From the NCBI GenBank assembly GCA_023974075.1, contig JAMFTG010000222.1:86001-150000 (forward strand): a stretch of DNA of 64,000 bases. The letters are read 5' to 3'. The notes under the pieces were generated by a model. That model searched no databases. It worked only from the letters and a program-made list of their open reading frames with translations, and was not told the origin of the DNA. A program made the position numbers and the translations under genes. This DNA comes from Chaenocephalus aceratus. Its lineage: Eukaryota > Chordata > Actinopteri > Perciformes > Channichthyidae. Within the stretch, counting starts at the first letter, position 1. Each line of letters starts with the position of its first letter. Shown piece by piece: positions 10,556 to 23,224 of this stretch.

Positions 10556-13500
10556 TCGAGAGGCGCAGGAGGAGGAAAACAGTGCGAAGGAGACGAGACA
10601 CAAAAAAAGGAAAGGAAACGGAGAGATGACTTCAAAAGGAGAGATCATTCATTGCCGCCCTGATTTTCGAGTCTCCTTTCCTTGACTTCCTCGAGGATAA
10701 GTTGCTTTTTCGCCTCCCTCAACTCCTCCCAATAGACATTATTTATTGCTTTCTTTCCCCTTTATTCCCCTCCCAGAATCCCAAGTCATTCCGGCTCTTT
10801 CCACCTCCAGAATAATCCGGAACCAGTGCAATAGCAATGCAGTAAAATGCATGATATATGAATGTGGCAATATATTAATGAAAAAGATGACAAAGCAAAG
10901 AGACTCTTGGAGCCCAACGAACTGTGTGGGATTGGACGGAGACAGATATATAATTCTATATGAAAAAGAGATGTCGGGACGGGGGTGGGGGACGTACGAG
11001 AAGCAGTGTAATATACTCATATATCTATCATAAAACGGAGAAAAAAATAACTTTATTTGCAAAGGCGGGCATCTGGAAAACGAGGGATTTTTTCACAACC
11101 CCACCAAAAAAAAGGGAAGAAGGCAGATTGGTGCTTCCATTAAATAAATCGATGCAAGGATCACGCATTCTATATATCTAGATTTGCTTCAAAACGTGTA
11201 TTGCAAGCACTCCTCAACGCTTTTTCCTCCCCGCCAACAAACCTCCGACTGAAAGAGAGGTTTTCTCTGCCGCCGCTGTCAAACGTGCGACTGGACAAAC
11301 GGAAAAAAATATCGAGAAACACTGAAACGGGCAGTGCTGATTTTGAGACAAAATATCAAACGTATCTGTGGTGTTCCTCGACTTGTCCTTCTTTTATTTC
11401 ATATTCTTAATTTATGTGCCAAGTAAACAACAGCTTTTTTCTCAAGAGGATTGTTGGACGTCGAATTGATCGGCGTTTCCTCACGAAGCTTCTTCCGGGT
11501 TTTTCTTTTTTGTTTAAATCCCCGGATTTCCTCGTTGTGTTTACGGGGGACAGAACCACAGATATGTTTACATCCTTATTAGTGCTTCCTTGCTTTGACC
11601 CCGCCTTAATGTGACACCCTTCCCCCAGCTGAGAGGACATATTGTAGTGAATTGAAACAGATTATAGCACCTGTTATACCTTAATTAACTGTATTTCCAT
11701 CTCATTCACTGTAGCTGCGAGCGTCTTCGTTTGTGAAAAAGCTTCATGGAGAATTACAAACTGGATTTATGTTTGCCATTTTGGACGGGATTCCATCATT
11801 CTGCAGGTTCATCTTTTTTGATTTGCGCCAGGCTTCTCTATGCAATGATCAGTATATGCAATTATGATTTTGCCTTCCTTTCAGCGACGCCATCTTAAAA
11901 CGTCCGTGAGTTGCTGCTGCCTCATTCGTCCCTAAACAAACGGTAAATATTGAAGCAAAGCGGGACGATACAGCGATAAAACAAAGTCGATAATTGCCAA
12001 ATTCCGGAGGGACTTTCGCCTCATGAAGAAATCAGTTTTAAAAATTGGAAAGAGAGGTCACAGAAGTGGTTAAAAGTATTTTTCTGCGCGAGCCGTTTTC
12101 CAGTTTTCTAAGACAGAACTCAAAATGAACAAATGATAATGGCGTTGAGATGTATTTTGTTTACGCAAAGTAAACATGTGTTGTGTTAAAAGTCAAAGTA
12201 GTGACTGTAGTAACACAGAGAATCCGAGGAAATCCCAGTTTAAGTGTTAACCACTCGTCCACCAGCAGAACGACAGGAAATAGATCCTTTATAGCTTCTA
12301 ATTGAACAAGAAACGCCGATCTTCAACATCCAATCACGTTGCTTAATTGTTTGCCTGACTGAGCTTCGTAATTGGGTTCTTTGTAGGTAATAACATAAAT
12401 GTGATAGGCGAAAACCTCAACATCTGTTTTTACCGCCAGTGAAATGACTCCCACAAAGGAGATAAGGTTAACCAGATTACGTTTCGAAATAAAAGACCTC
12501 ACATCCAGGAAAACATGATTTAGTTCCAGTTAAAATCTCCGTTAAAACGTCTCGTGTCAAAATGTTTAAGCCCCGGTCCAACTTGGTTTTGACGCAAAAC
12601 CAAAGATGATTTTTTTAATACATTTCTCGTGTCGTTGTCATTGCCTTTTGCTGCTGCTGTCGCCGGGCAAGCGGTTCAAGATGTTGCTGCAGGATGTGAA
12701 ATCATATTCATTTTGTGTTTTCAATATGATTGCCAGATGCAGTATTGCCAGATTAACTTCAGATATTTAAATGAAATTATATAATATATATAAAGGCATA
12801 TTTTGATATGAAACATGTATGTATTTTCCCTCAACAATCTTGTATTTCCTTATGTTTCAAACACCACCCACTATCCATTAATCCCTATCTCTTTCCAAAT
12901 TCTTACAGTGTGTAAAAGAGTCTAGATTTACTACTATGACTTTTAATTCATTATTATTATCAAAGTGTGTAAAACTGATCCGAAGGGCTATGCCACGCAC
13001 ATACATCCTTCTGTTCTGAGTCCAAAATGTCATGAAGTGGAAAGTGCCATAGCATCATTGCAAAAACTATGCATTTAATTCAGTAACTCATTCCCAGTCA
13101 ATCTTTAAAGGCCATGATCACCTAGGATGCTTTATTCTTCACTCTTTGTAATGCAGCTTGCATTTAGGTTGTAACCCATCAGATTTAGACAAAGATGAAA
13201 TTAGAAGTATTAACGTTTTGTCTTTTAGCTTCATGGCGAACAGTATTAGCTTAATAGCATCCATCCTTTTAGCTACATGTAGCTTTATGAAGTCCAAATA
13301 ATAAAAACATTACAATTTCTTTACCTAAAACCTCCAATATCAACTATTTTTGCAAGGAAATGCAGCAAGACGTAGCGGGAGTATCTAGCTAGTCAGCAAA
13401 GCTAGCTAGCATACATGATACTTAGCTAGCTGTGAATGAAATCTGTGCAACTTTTAGATTGAATTGATTTGTTTATCCAAATTGCATTGTGGTATTTTTA

Positions 13501-13795
13501 CGTGCTAGCACGCCAACAACAACAAGTCCCAAGTTTTTCATCGTCTCTTATGTCGAAATAAAAAACATTACAGTTTCTCTTGCTAAAACTGCCAGAAATC
13601 AACTATTTGGCTCACATCTGTAGAGAGAAACGTAGCAAGACGTGGAGAGAGTAGGCACAGAGTACTTTAGCTAGCTTGATAGGACATTCGTGCATCGTTT
13701 AGAAAGCATTTCTTTGTTTGTCAAAATGTCACCCTTTTATTTTGGTCTTTATTTCATGCTAGCATCACAGTTAGCACTCCAACAAGAACTAAGAG

Positions 13796-14265
13796 GACCA
13801 TGTCACTACCCGATCTGCAGCTCTGCCCGATCTGCAGTGCGCATGTGCGAGATGGTCTGCCATATTGGACAACTCCGGACGGCAACCCAAGTAGGACAAC
13901 ATTGACACAGTGGCTTTTGGCAAAGCTCAAAAGGAAAACGAGAGAGAGATGAGTTATTGTTATGACAACGTGACTTCACTATTATTTAACAACTCTTTTT
14001 ATTGGGTTCTTTTATTTGGCGTTCAGTACATTGTCAGAATAAGTGAGAAATTAATTTAATTTCTGCTAGACAGCTGTCTAACAGAAGTTAAATCCATTTC
14101 TCACTTATTCTGACAATTTTTTCCTTTTGAGCTTTGCCAAAAGCCACTGTGTCAAGTGTCCTACTTGGGTTGCCGTCCGGAGTTCTCCAGTATGGCGGAC
14201 CATCTCGCACATGCGCACTGCAGATCGGGCAGAGCTGCAGATCGGGTAGTGACGGACCAGTCAGA
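13796..14265. repeat. Long inverted repeat (fold-back or MITE-like element)
   Basis: The outer arms, about 13796-13945 and 14110-14265, are near-perfect reverse complements (for example ggcttttggcaaagctcaaa against tttgagctttgccaaaagcc). They include a shared block with two copies of gatctgcag. An inner pair (attgtcagaataagtgagaa at 14031 and ttctcacttattctgacaat at 14097) extends the stem. It sits in the glra1 3' flank. Confidence 0.85.
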
Positions 14266-14679
14266 AAAGCTAGCTAGCATACATGCTAGTAAGCTAGCTG
14301 TGAGTGATGTGTGTGTAACTTTTTAGATAGCATTACTTTATTTCATGGTAAAACTCAAACAAAAAAAGGCCAACGTTTTTCAGAATATTTTCTAAACTTG
14401 TCCTGCTAGCTACCTCAACTCTTATGCTAAAGTACGTACACGCAACATAGCAATATATAAGAGGAACAGGCATGGACTTTAATCAGGTAAAGGGAATTTA
14501 GTAACTATTTTAACGAATTACAGATTTTTGTTGAAGGCAGCGCAAGCTATTTACGATATGTAGCACTTCCTTACACGTACCCAAAATGTGTTCTTCATAC
14601 AAATGAGTGAATTTTAAGAAAGTAAGATTTCAAAATATATATCTTTTGGGAGTCTAGCCGCTTCGTAACAAACCAGCAA

Positions 14680-15190
14680 AAGTAAAAACAAGAGGATGCC
14701 ACGGAGTTTAATTGGAAACGCCAAAATAAATTATTGCTAATCAAGAAATAAATATATATTTTGTTGACTTTGAGCTCCGTAAAAACCAACAGTAAAAAAA
14801 AAAAAAGCAATAAGAGGATGCTAAAGAGTCCAGAGTCGGCCTTTTCACGTTTTCATTGGAAATGCCCAACGAAATGGTTGGAAGTCCAGAAATAAATATA
14901 GATTTTGTTGATTTTGGATCTTCAAATATAACCTAGCATCACTTCCAGTCCCTTCCGAGTGATTGTATGTCGTATAGATTAAAAAACGTGCATAATCTGA
15001 GACTAGAGAACTCAAAAAGTCAAAAAACTGCAATAAGAGGATGCTGACGAGTTCGTGATAGAGGCGGCCTTTTACGTTTTCCTTGGATATGCCCAACTAA
15101 ATGATCGCTAATCGTGAAATAAATACAGATGTTGTTGATTTTGGATCTTCAAATATAAACTTGGAGTCCCTTCCGAGTGACCGTACGGCA
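14680..15190. repeat. Degenerate tandem triplication (about 120-230 bp units)
   Basis: Three diverged blocks each hold aagaggatgc (14691, 14812, 15035). Each then has a variant of ttggaaatgcccaac and of gaaataaatatagattttgt. The last two also share gttgattttggatcttcaaa and cccttccgagtga. Confidence 0.75.
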
Positions 15191-16535
15191 AAGATAGTCC
15201 GAAAACAACCCCTTTCGTTCCCTGTGTTCGCCTCCTCTCTGGGAAAGCTCGGCCTAATTAAGATCCTTATTATTTGTATGTATGTTTCTTCGGTGCCATA
15301 GACACTGCATCTGGAACAAGTGAGAAGTCCTGTCCTCATTTTGCCAACAGCAGTCGTCCATTTTTCTAGAGCTCACATATCTTCTCGTGCCATATGGGGG
15401 TTGACTATGAGAAACAACGAGGACCTATATCATGCATCCATTCAACGACCATGTTTACATGATTCATACCCTTTTCTCCTCAGGCGTGGGTGTTGTGTAT
15501 ACCATAGTCATGTTAGAGCTTTGTCATAGGCCTCACATCATTGTATTAATCATTGTTATACTGTGTGGGTTGGGGGGAGGGGAGGGTTCATAACATGAGA
15601 TAGAAACTGGGTTTATATTGCATTACGTTGAGATGTGATGCATTCGGACTGAACAATGGGAGATGTGTTTTTTTCGGACGTTTATAAAAAAATCCTGAGG
15701 TTCTGAACTGGATTTTAAAGTAGCATGGTTTGATTTGTCGGCGATTAATGACTCGGTTTCCGGGGGTTTGGGTTTCTCTTGTATTTTATTGTATGTATTG
15801 TACAATCCGAAAGGGAGACGGGACAAATACAGTGAAGCTGCTGTGAACTTAAAGGAAACATTATTATGATTAATATATTTATTTATTTATTTTTCTTTGC
15901 ACAAGTTGGAATGGCCTTACTTTTTTGCTTTTACTTGCTTCTATTGTGTATTGGCACAAAGTGCACCCGTTTGATTTTTGGCAGAAATGCTCATTACGAT
16001 GCTTATAATCCGAAAAAGTGCACATCGAAGCAGGATGATATAAAAAAAATATATAAGAAAAGTTCAGCAAATCCTTTTTATTTTTCATTAATCTGAGAAA
16101 AACAATATTTTGCATGACTATAAATACAATGGCAGATATTTTGGCTTGTACAAAAAAATGTGAAGCAATTTGAAGAGAAAAAAAGAATGTACCGTTTCTG
16201 CTGTATCTGTATATATCTAAATATTTATTGAAATATGTCATACTACTAATTCTATTAACAATTAAAGGTTTTCTGAACAAAATCTCTTTACCTGTTTTTT
16301 GAAAATTGTCAAGGTTGTTGGAGTTGGATCTTCTGCTTTCTGTTACTCGACTCAAGGATCTGTGTAATCATTAAAGAAAAAGTATTAAAAATTGCAAATA
16401 AATCCTTCGTGGGGGGCGTCGTTATTCACTGACATCCCTCTGAGTTTCAGCTACACTTCTCAACAGCTGTGCCATCCTGATTGGTTGGATTTGGGGGGGG
16501 GGTTTCTGAAAAGATATTGGAAACATGCATGTATA

Positions 16536-17083
<548 letters not shown>

Positions 17084-17189
17084 CAGCTGGACCAGAACAT
17101 GTTGGAGGCCTCAAACACTGATGGTGTGTGTGTTTCACAGCAGGAGGCCCTCACACTGCATACTGATCCATCACACAGCACGGGGACCG

Positions 17190-17235
17190 GCTGCCGAGAC
17201 TCAGAGGTCAAAGGTTCAATCCCCAAATGCATTAA
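17190..17235 (+). repeat. tRNA-like SINE fragment (box B)
   Basis: The stretch aggtcaaaggttcaatcccc contains a Pol III box B-like GGTTCAATCC. No complete tRNA fold is seen. It is probably a fragment of a SINE head. Confidence 0.4.
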
Positions 17236-17564
17236 TGAGACCAGTATTTGACCAGTGCCACATGTACACGTAGATCCAGAGATATATCATCATGTGTCGA
17301 ATAGCCACCGTGTGGCCGTTGTTAGGGACGCTCACATCTGCACAAAGAAGTCGAACTGTATACCGTTTGGCCGAAAAGCAAACTGCATGCTTGGCGTCGG
17401 GCTCCTGATCCGTGTTCTTTTACCCAGAATGCCTCGCTGCACATTATCCCTTACACACATAATACCAGCCGGGCTCTGTGGTCTCGCATGGAGACAATAC
17501 ATGTTTTTATTACTGTTTTATTACTGTACTTATTGTTGTTATTTTAATATTTGTTTGGTCATTG

Positions 17565-17890
17565 GCAGGCTGTGGCTCAGTGGGATAGTGCGTTGACATT
17601 CGGATCAGACACTTCACCACAAATTCCTCCGGTGGGGATTGAGGCAGACTTCCACTTTAAAATATAATACACATATATTGTCATCTTTTCATCGTCCGAA
17701 GTGTTTTTTGCTTTTAAGGTCCTTTTTTAATGTTTCTTACAAATACTTATTTTCTATTATCCTTATATATTTCTTTGTTAACCTATGCAACTTATTCTTT
17801 TAGATTGTTGATGTTCGCACCACCAGACACCAAAGCAAAGTCCTTGTATGTGTAAACGTACCTGGCAATACACTTGATTCTGATTCTGAT
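17565..17890 (+). repeat. tRNA-headed SINE with LINE-type tail
   Basis: The 5' end ctgtggctcagtgggatagt matches a Pol III box A (TGGCTCAGTGG) in the form used by fish tRNA-derived SINEs. The 3' end, tccttgtatgtgtaaacgta followed by gattctgattctgat, is the classic tail of fish L2/CR1-like LINEs. A related tail occurs at 33350-33437. Confidence 0.7.
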
Positions 17891-18054
17891 ATAGAATGTA
17901 TGTAAGTAGCTTTGGGTGAAAGCGTTTAAAAAGTGACATGTTTCTTTAACACATCTCAAATACTGTTGTACGATTATTATCAGATGTATCTATGTGTGTG
18001 TGTTTTTCAAATGAAGTGTACTACACACACTTCAGAAAGCTCTGGGCACCTTTA

Positions 18055-18187
18055 CACACACACCACACACACACACACACACCTGAGTTCATCATGAGTT
18101 CGAGTGAAGTCAGCGGAGGGGAAGAAATTAAATCCTAAGAGTGTGTGAGACGCTGATACTCACACACACACACACACACACACACAC
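18055..18187. repeat. Two short (CA)n microsatellites
   Basis: (ac)n runs at about 18055-18082 and 18161-18187, separated by about 80 bp of single-copy sequence. Confidence 0.9.
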
Positions 18188-18239
18188 CTGCTAGATGTTA
18201 GAGCTGATATCACACATCAGTACAAACGTTTAATTAACT

Positions 18240-18400
18240 TGGAGTTCAGTTAAACTTTTACTCAAGTACAAGATCTGAGTACTTCTACTTTTACTCAAGT
18301 ACAAGATCTGAGTACTTCTACTTTTACTCAAGTACAAGACCTGAGTACTTCTACTTTTACTCAAGTACAAGATCTGAGTACTTCTCCTTGTATAATGTAT
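18240..18400. repeat. Minisatellite of ttttactcaagtacaagatc units
   Basis: Four tandem copies of a unit of about 39 bp (cttttactcaagtacaagat then ctgagtacttcta). The reverse complement of the same unit forms the array at 55478-55640, so this is a fish-wide dispersed repeat. 18401-18918 shows nothing recognisable. Confidence 0.88.
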
Positions 18401-18918
18401 GTTGTGTGTATTATCAGCACAAGGTGAAAGTACCATGCAGTTCTGACTTTGACCACAGGATGGCGCATTCCTTTGAGAGAGCAGACAGTTGATCAGAGGT
18501 GTGTGTGAACGTGTTTTCATCAGAGAATGACACGCGCGTGTATTGTTCACTAAGACAATAGCAGATGGAGCAATGTGCATACCTTCATAATAGTTCATAT
18601 ATTGAACTGGGAATAAATAGATCGATGGATTAAAACCTTTATATACAGTCTATGATTAAACACATACTCATTGGCAGGCGTCACTTTGTTTTCAAAAGTG
18701 GTGGGGACACTTCATTCAGATAGATAGTATTGTTGTAGATGTCACCGTGGAGCTCTGTCACACACATTATTGTACATCAACAAATCAGTCCGCATATGTA
18801 AATATTTACCGTAGCGTTCTTGCTCTCAGTCTGACCTGTGTGGCTAAAAACAACAAATGAGTCCTTAAAGTGAAGTGTCAGTGTTGATGGTTGCATGTAT
18901 CAGTGCAGCGTGACAATA

Positions 18919-19350
18919 GGCGCATTCACACCGCAGTACTTTTCCCACAAAGATTCCTGAGAACTCTTTTGTCGCGTTCACACCAAAAAGAGCCGGTACT
19001 AAAATTAGTTCATGAGAACCTTTTTACCCCCACGAAAGTTTGTGCAGCTCTCGTTTGAGAAAAGAGCTATATTTCTGATTGGCTGGGCGGATTGCAAACC
19101 ACGCCCCGTAAAACTCTCAAAAAGTTTTGTGAAGCCGCCATTTTATTATCCTTGCATTAGCATTATTAGCATTAGCATTATTAGCATTAGCATTATTAGC
19201 ATTAGCCCAGCGCAGAAACGCAGAGAGACTAACTTATGGCAACACAAAATAAAACATGGGAGCGGTGGCGATGAGGAGGTGTCGGCGTTCTGGCGATTTA
19301 CTCGAAGGCTTCAGTAGAAGCAGCTGGGACTCCCAGCAGCTTCTGTTTAA
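18919..19350 (+). mobile_element. DNA transposon fragment, same family as 31581-32272
   Basis: It starts with cgcattcacaccgcagtact, like the terminal repeat of the intact copy at 31581. It shares the interior (gattggctgggcggattgca, attagcattattagc tandem repeat, cgcagaaacgcagagagact). The right end is lost near 19350 after a short hairpin (agcagctgggactcccagca). 19351-19695 shows no recognisable element. Confidence 0.8.
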
Positions 19351-19695
19351 GCACACACCCTAACTAACCACTGTAGCAGAACTAGCGCAGAGCTACACAG
19401 AGCTGACACAGAACGTAAGGAGAGCACCGAGAGCTAACGAGATTCAGACCTCTCCTGTCTAACTGAGATGCACACACTCTTGTAAGAGTCCCCGGAAGGT
19501 GTGGGCAGGGATTGGTGAGTCGGGCCCGACCTGCTCCAATCCAGATCTTCGGTCACGCCTACCGGAGGAGGGTCAGGAAACTGGCATCCAATGGCGTCCG
19601 GGCAACGGCACATATACATATAACATACACAGCTGAAAACAATCCCAGACAGGTTAACGGGCAGACAGCAGCAGCAGCCGTGACCCCCCCCCCCC

Positions 19696-20250
19696 CAGGG
19701 CCGCCTTAATGCACGGGCTGACCGGGGCTGAAGCCCAGGGGCCTACGGAGATCAGGGGCCTATCATGAGCCAATACATTTAAAAAAAAAAAATGTAAATA
19801 AAAGTTTTTGTTTTTTTATTTCAAACATTTAAATAAACAAAGTCTTGGCTTTCAGAATATGAAACTTTTATTTCCAAAATCACACGATAAATACATTTTT
19901 GAAGCTCGTGAAGGGAAGATGACAGCTCTCACTCGCCACTCACTCCCCCTCCCTCCGGCTGAAATTATGAATGTAAGGCGTATAGTAATCATAGATAACA
20001 TGGCAGGGTCCGTTACAGTTTGTTTTCATCTGGTTTCAAATAAAGAAAGTCTTGGCTTTCAGAATATTAAACTTGTTTCAGCAAATTCAGACGATAAATA
20101 CAGCTTTGAAGCTTCGGCATGATTACAAGCGGAGAACTGAGTAACTTGACGTCACAGCAGGCATAACAACAGCCGGTGTTTCTCGTGAGTGTTTTCCCCG
20201 GGAAACAAACACAATACACACAAACGCAAAATTACACAAACACACACACG

Positions 20251-20291
<41 letters not shown>

Positions 20292-21022
20292 GTGAGCTTC
20301 CCCCAGACCAGTAATCCAAACGAAAATCTCTTCCCTCCGTAGTATTTTGATCATTTGCTCCGCTAATCAATCAGATCGATGGATTCCAGAGATGACTCCG
20401 AAACAGTCAGTGGGCACCACTTAACAGCCAATCAGAATGAGAATATGTTTCACATGTGACTTATTCAAATTGCGAGTGATTGAGTGACAGATGAAGGTTG
20501 TTTAGGAGAAAAAGTTTGAGAAGAAAAAGTTTGAGAGTGGCGCTCGGGAAAGGAAATTGTTGAGGGAAAAGGAGTTTCGAGACAAGCAGCTATTACAAAA
20601 CATGCCGAAGCTTCCAGGTTATTTGAAACCTGTAGGCCAGGAAGAGGAGGAAGGACAGATGAGTTCTGTACCGAGCGGTAGCGGTGCCGGCCGCGGGGCC
20701 TCGGAGCCAAGTAGGCCGTCTGGTTCTGATAGCGATGGAGTAGCGGGAGAGGAAAAACAGACAGGAGGGAGGGAGGGGAGGAGATGGAGAGGACGACGAG
20801 GACTTGCTACGTGGAGGGGAGCCAACGGCAACCGGACAAATACACGAGGGAGGCCCGATACGTCACTCATCTGGAGGAGAGGACCAGGCGCACGTAGAGC
20901 AGAGTGGAGAAGTGCGATCACAGAGCCTGCCGAGGCTATAAATGACTTTCATTTGTTGTTTAAATAGGGGGCCTACAAAACCTATCAGCCCCGGGGCCTG
21001 ATGGCAGGTTAAGGCGGGCCTG
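19696..21022 (+). mobile_element. hAT-type DNA transposon, internally deleted
   Basis: The terminal inverted repeats are cagggccgccttaa (19696) and ttaaggcgggcctg (ending 21022). Both flanks are runs of C, so the expected 8-bp target duplication would be CCCCCCCC. Inside is the N-terminal part of a transposase (20482-20967) but no catalytic domain, so it is non-autonomous. It also carries a (CA)n run at 20245-20289. Confidence 0.8.
20482..20967 (+). pseudogene. hAT transposase N-terminal remnant
   Basis: The frame reads through a Lys/Phe-rich stretch, then FESGAR, an acidic-basic segment, and NMPKLPGYLKPVG. This is the usual beginning of the TTF/ZMYM-like hAT transposases, where a basic SGA..R(K) region precedes a LPKL..FL motif. 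It then becomes Gly/Arg/Ser-rich and stops at 20967 without zinc finger or RNase H-like core. A standalone host gene is unlikely because the terminal repeats enclose it. Confidence 0.55.
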
Positions 21023-21785
21023 CCCCCCCCCTCCCTTAAGACACAAACTCACAGTTTTGTTCACCATGCCTACTACTAAACCTACCTGATAATTATGAAG
21101 GACTAAAAGACTCGAAGGAAATCTCTACACACAATACACATAACGACCAGGGTCGTAACACATGTTAACAGACTTGATTTTAGCTTGGATGGATTCAGAT
21201 AATGTAGTCATGCTGCGTAAAAGAAAATACGACGTCCTTTTTGTATTTATTAACACTTTCATGCAGAGGTTTTGGGACTTGAGTTGGTCTTGGTCACAAG
21301 AACCCTTTTTGAAGGTCTGGTCTCGGAGTCAACCTCATTTTGATGAGTTTCTGTCTCTGACAAAGAGGTCATAAAATAAAGGAAGATTCTCGGACATAAA
21401 AGTCAACTCTGCTTTAGATTTCTCAGATAACATTCATCCACAAACATATTATACTGTAAGTACATATGGCAAGCATTTGAGTTGTTCTGGGATTGTGGAT
21501 ATGACAGATCATCATCATGCAGGGTGCGTCTCTCGTCTGTCGTCAGGGCACAGACTGCAGAGGGCTCTTCGGTCTCGACTGGGTCTCAGTTTAGAGGGTG
21601 AGGACAACAACAGCACGGCTAAAGTGTTGGTCTGATATTGTCCGTAGAACACGTTGCTATGGTAATGAATGCCTCTTGTTCATGTAACCAAGCAAAATAA
21701 CACAAACAATTATATAAATGCAGTCAACACACTTCTTTATTAATATGTAATGAAACCTAAAGCGGTGCGTGTCTTACAGATGGCT
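21023..21785. other. Intergenic, nothing recognised
   Basis: Single-copy-like sequence downstream (on the - strand) of the C1q-like remnant. It may include that gene's 3' UTR. No repeat or gene was recognised. Confidence 0.5.
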
Positions 21786-22055
21786 TCACTGAGGGAAGAG
21801 TAGGAATCCACTGAAAACCATGCGGTTAAAGGAATCATCATAAGCGCCGTAGTCGGAGGAGAGAAGGACGCAGACAACATCTCCCCGCTCCAGCTGAAGA
21901 ACCATTGCGTTAGACGCGGAGACGTAGCCAACGCTATCATTGTAATCATAAAGCCTCATCTTCATCCGGTTGTTGTGGTGAAGTTCAACAGAGGTGTGAA
22001 CTGAACACGTTGAATCTGAAGTAGTAGGCTCCTCTGACGGGGGCCGTGAAGACAC
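21786..22055 (-). pseudogene. C1q-like protein, last exon (globular C1q domain, frameshifted)
   Basis: Secreted C1q-domain proteins are trimeric immune lectins, greatly expanded in fish. On the - strand an acceptor-like gacgcag (22062-22056) is followed in phase 1 by GVFTAPVRGAYYFRF, a hallmark of the domain, running to about NVFSSH. The reading frame then shifts by one base near 22010 and continues as VELHHNN, LRDYND-like and LERGDVVCVLL. It ends DDSFNRMVFSGFLLFPQ with TGA at 21786, the canonical C1q C-terminus. With the base as given, translation of the upstream frame stops a few codons after the shift. The exon encoding the first half of the globular domain was not found between here and 24400. 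A sequencing indel could mimic the shift, but the missing exon still argues for a pseudogene. Confidence 0.75.
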
Positions 22056-22237
22056 CTGCGTCAGAGGAGAAGGTCGGTGAGGGGAGATTGTTTCTGGAGC
22101 TTCAGCAGGACTTCAGGACGGGTTTTTAAATAAGGAACACGTAGGAGCTCTTGACTTGGTTCTACTCTACCATGACCTACTGTAGGAACACTAAGAGACG
22201 TTTTAATGGTTTCATTAAGAAAACTCTGAAGAAAACG

Positions 22238-22238
<1 letters not shown>

Positions 22239-22273
<35 letters not shown>

Positions 22274-22331
22274 GTCCGTCCGTCCGTCCGTCCGTCCGTC
22301 CGTCCGTCCGTCCGTCCGTCCGTCCGTCTGT
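22239..22331. repeat. (GT)n followed by (TCCG)n microsatellite
   Basis: (tg)n to about 22270, then about 15 copies of tccg and a tctg ending. Confidence 0.97.
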
Positions 22332-22334
22332 CTG

Positions 22335-22440
22335 TCGAGCATTACTATACTTGTGGGGACCTAAATCTGTTTACACAGTCACGTGTGGGGACTCGCCTCC
22401 CTTATGGGGACAAATTGGAGGTCCCAATCATTAATTTTAG
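22335..22440. repeat. Diverged copy of the tgtggggacct element
   Basis: It begins gcattactatacttgtgggg and matches the two duplicated segments at 16623 and 16805. Further divergence includes cgcctcccttatggggac. Confidence 0.8.
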
Positions 22441-22451
22441 GGTGAAGACTT

Positions 22452-22505
22452 GGTTAGGGTAAGGGTTAGGGTTAGGGTTAGGGTTAGGTTAGGGTAAGGG
22501 TTAGG
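22452..22505 (+). repeat. Interstitial telomere-like (TTAGGG)n tract
   Basis: Imperfect ttaggg repeats (some taaggg and ttagg variants) of about 50 bp. They are followed by degenerate gttatggttaaggttagg. The tract is embedded in a dispersed element, not at a chromosome end. Confidence 0.85.
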
Positions 22506-22592
22506 CATGTGTTGGTTATGGTTAAGGTTAGGATAAGTCTCCAGGAAATGCATAAAAGTCAATGTAATGTCCCCTGAAGTGATGTATACATG

Positions 22593-22724
<132 letters not shown>

Positions 22725-22764
22725 TACCTGACGATATAAAAGTACATATATAAATATATCATAT

Positions 22765-23204
22765 ATATAAAATAATGTATTATATATTACATCATTGCCT
22801 CTGCATTGGATTATCATCGGATAGGGTAAGAACTTCATAATTAACTACGTCTGAAAGCAGAAGTCTAAGGCAAGTCTCTTCAGTGCGTATGTCCTAAAAT
22901 GATTTAAAAAGAAAAGCCAAATTCTGGAGAAAAAAGAAATAGAAGTGACATTTTGAAATAAAAATCTAATTTTGAGAAAATGGAATTCTATGAAAAAAAG
23001 CATATTTTGAAGAAAAAAAGGCAAATTCTGAGAAATAAGTCATATTTGAGATGCATTGTGGGACATGTAGTTTATGGGCAACGTGCTTCTGTAGCATGTA
23101 ACCGTATAATAAACATATTATATTCTTTGCAAGCTCTTGTGGGGCCACATAACATGAAGTCGCGGGCCGAATGTGGCCCCCGGGCCTTGAGTTTGACACC
23201 CCTG
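22765..23204 (+). mobile_element. Non-autonomous hAT element, copy 1
   Basis: The right end gagtttgacacccctg (23189-23204) is the reverse complement of CAGGGGTGTCAAACTC, the terminus of a common vertebrate hAT group. Just before it, gcgggccgaatgtggccccc is typical of the same group. An inverted copy lies at 39180-39460, which also shares the distal block around ttgcctctgcattggattat. The left end is approximate. Confidence 0.75.
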
Positions 23205-23224
23205 CCTTAAAGTGAAGAGTGTCA

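Larger units (their letters stand above)
10556..16410 (+). other. glra1 3' flank, probably a long 3' UTR
   Basis: About 5.9 kb of mostly low-repeat, AT-rich sequence directly follows the glra1 stop. Candidate poly(A) signals (AATAAA) occur at several places, including ttaaataaatcg near 11142 and gcaaataaatcc near 16395; which one is used cannot be told. Frames of 60-160 codons in it show no domain. It contains a long palindrome (13796-14265) and a degenerate tandem repeat (14680-15190), listed separately. Confidence 0.45.

Noticed and set aside
15866..16355. Frames of 76 and 158 codons in the glra1 3' flank
   Set aside because: AT-rich sequence with no domain, signal or repeat conservation; most likely untranslated.
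17190..17640. Functional tRNA genes
   Set aside because: Only box A or box B-like motifs are present; no complete cloverleaf or acceptor stem could be drawn, so these are SINE heads.
22452..22505. Chromosome end (telomere)
   Set aside because: Only about 50 bp, imperfect and internal, with genes on both sides of the window.
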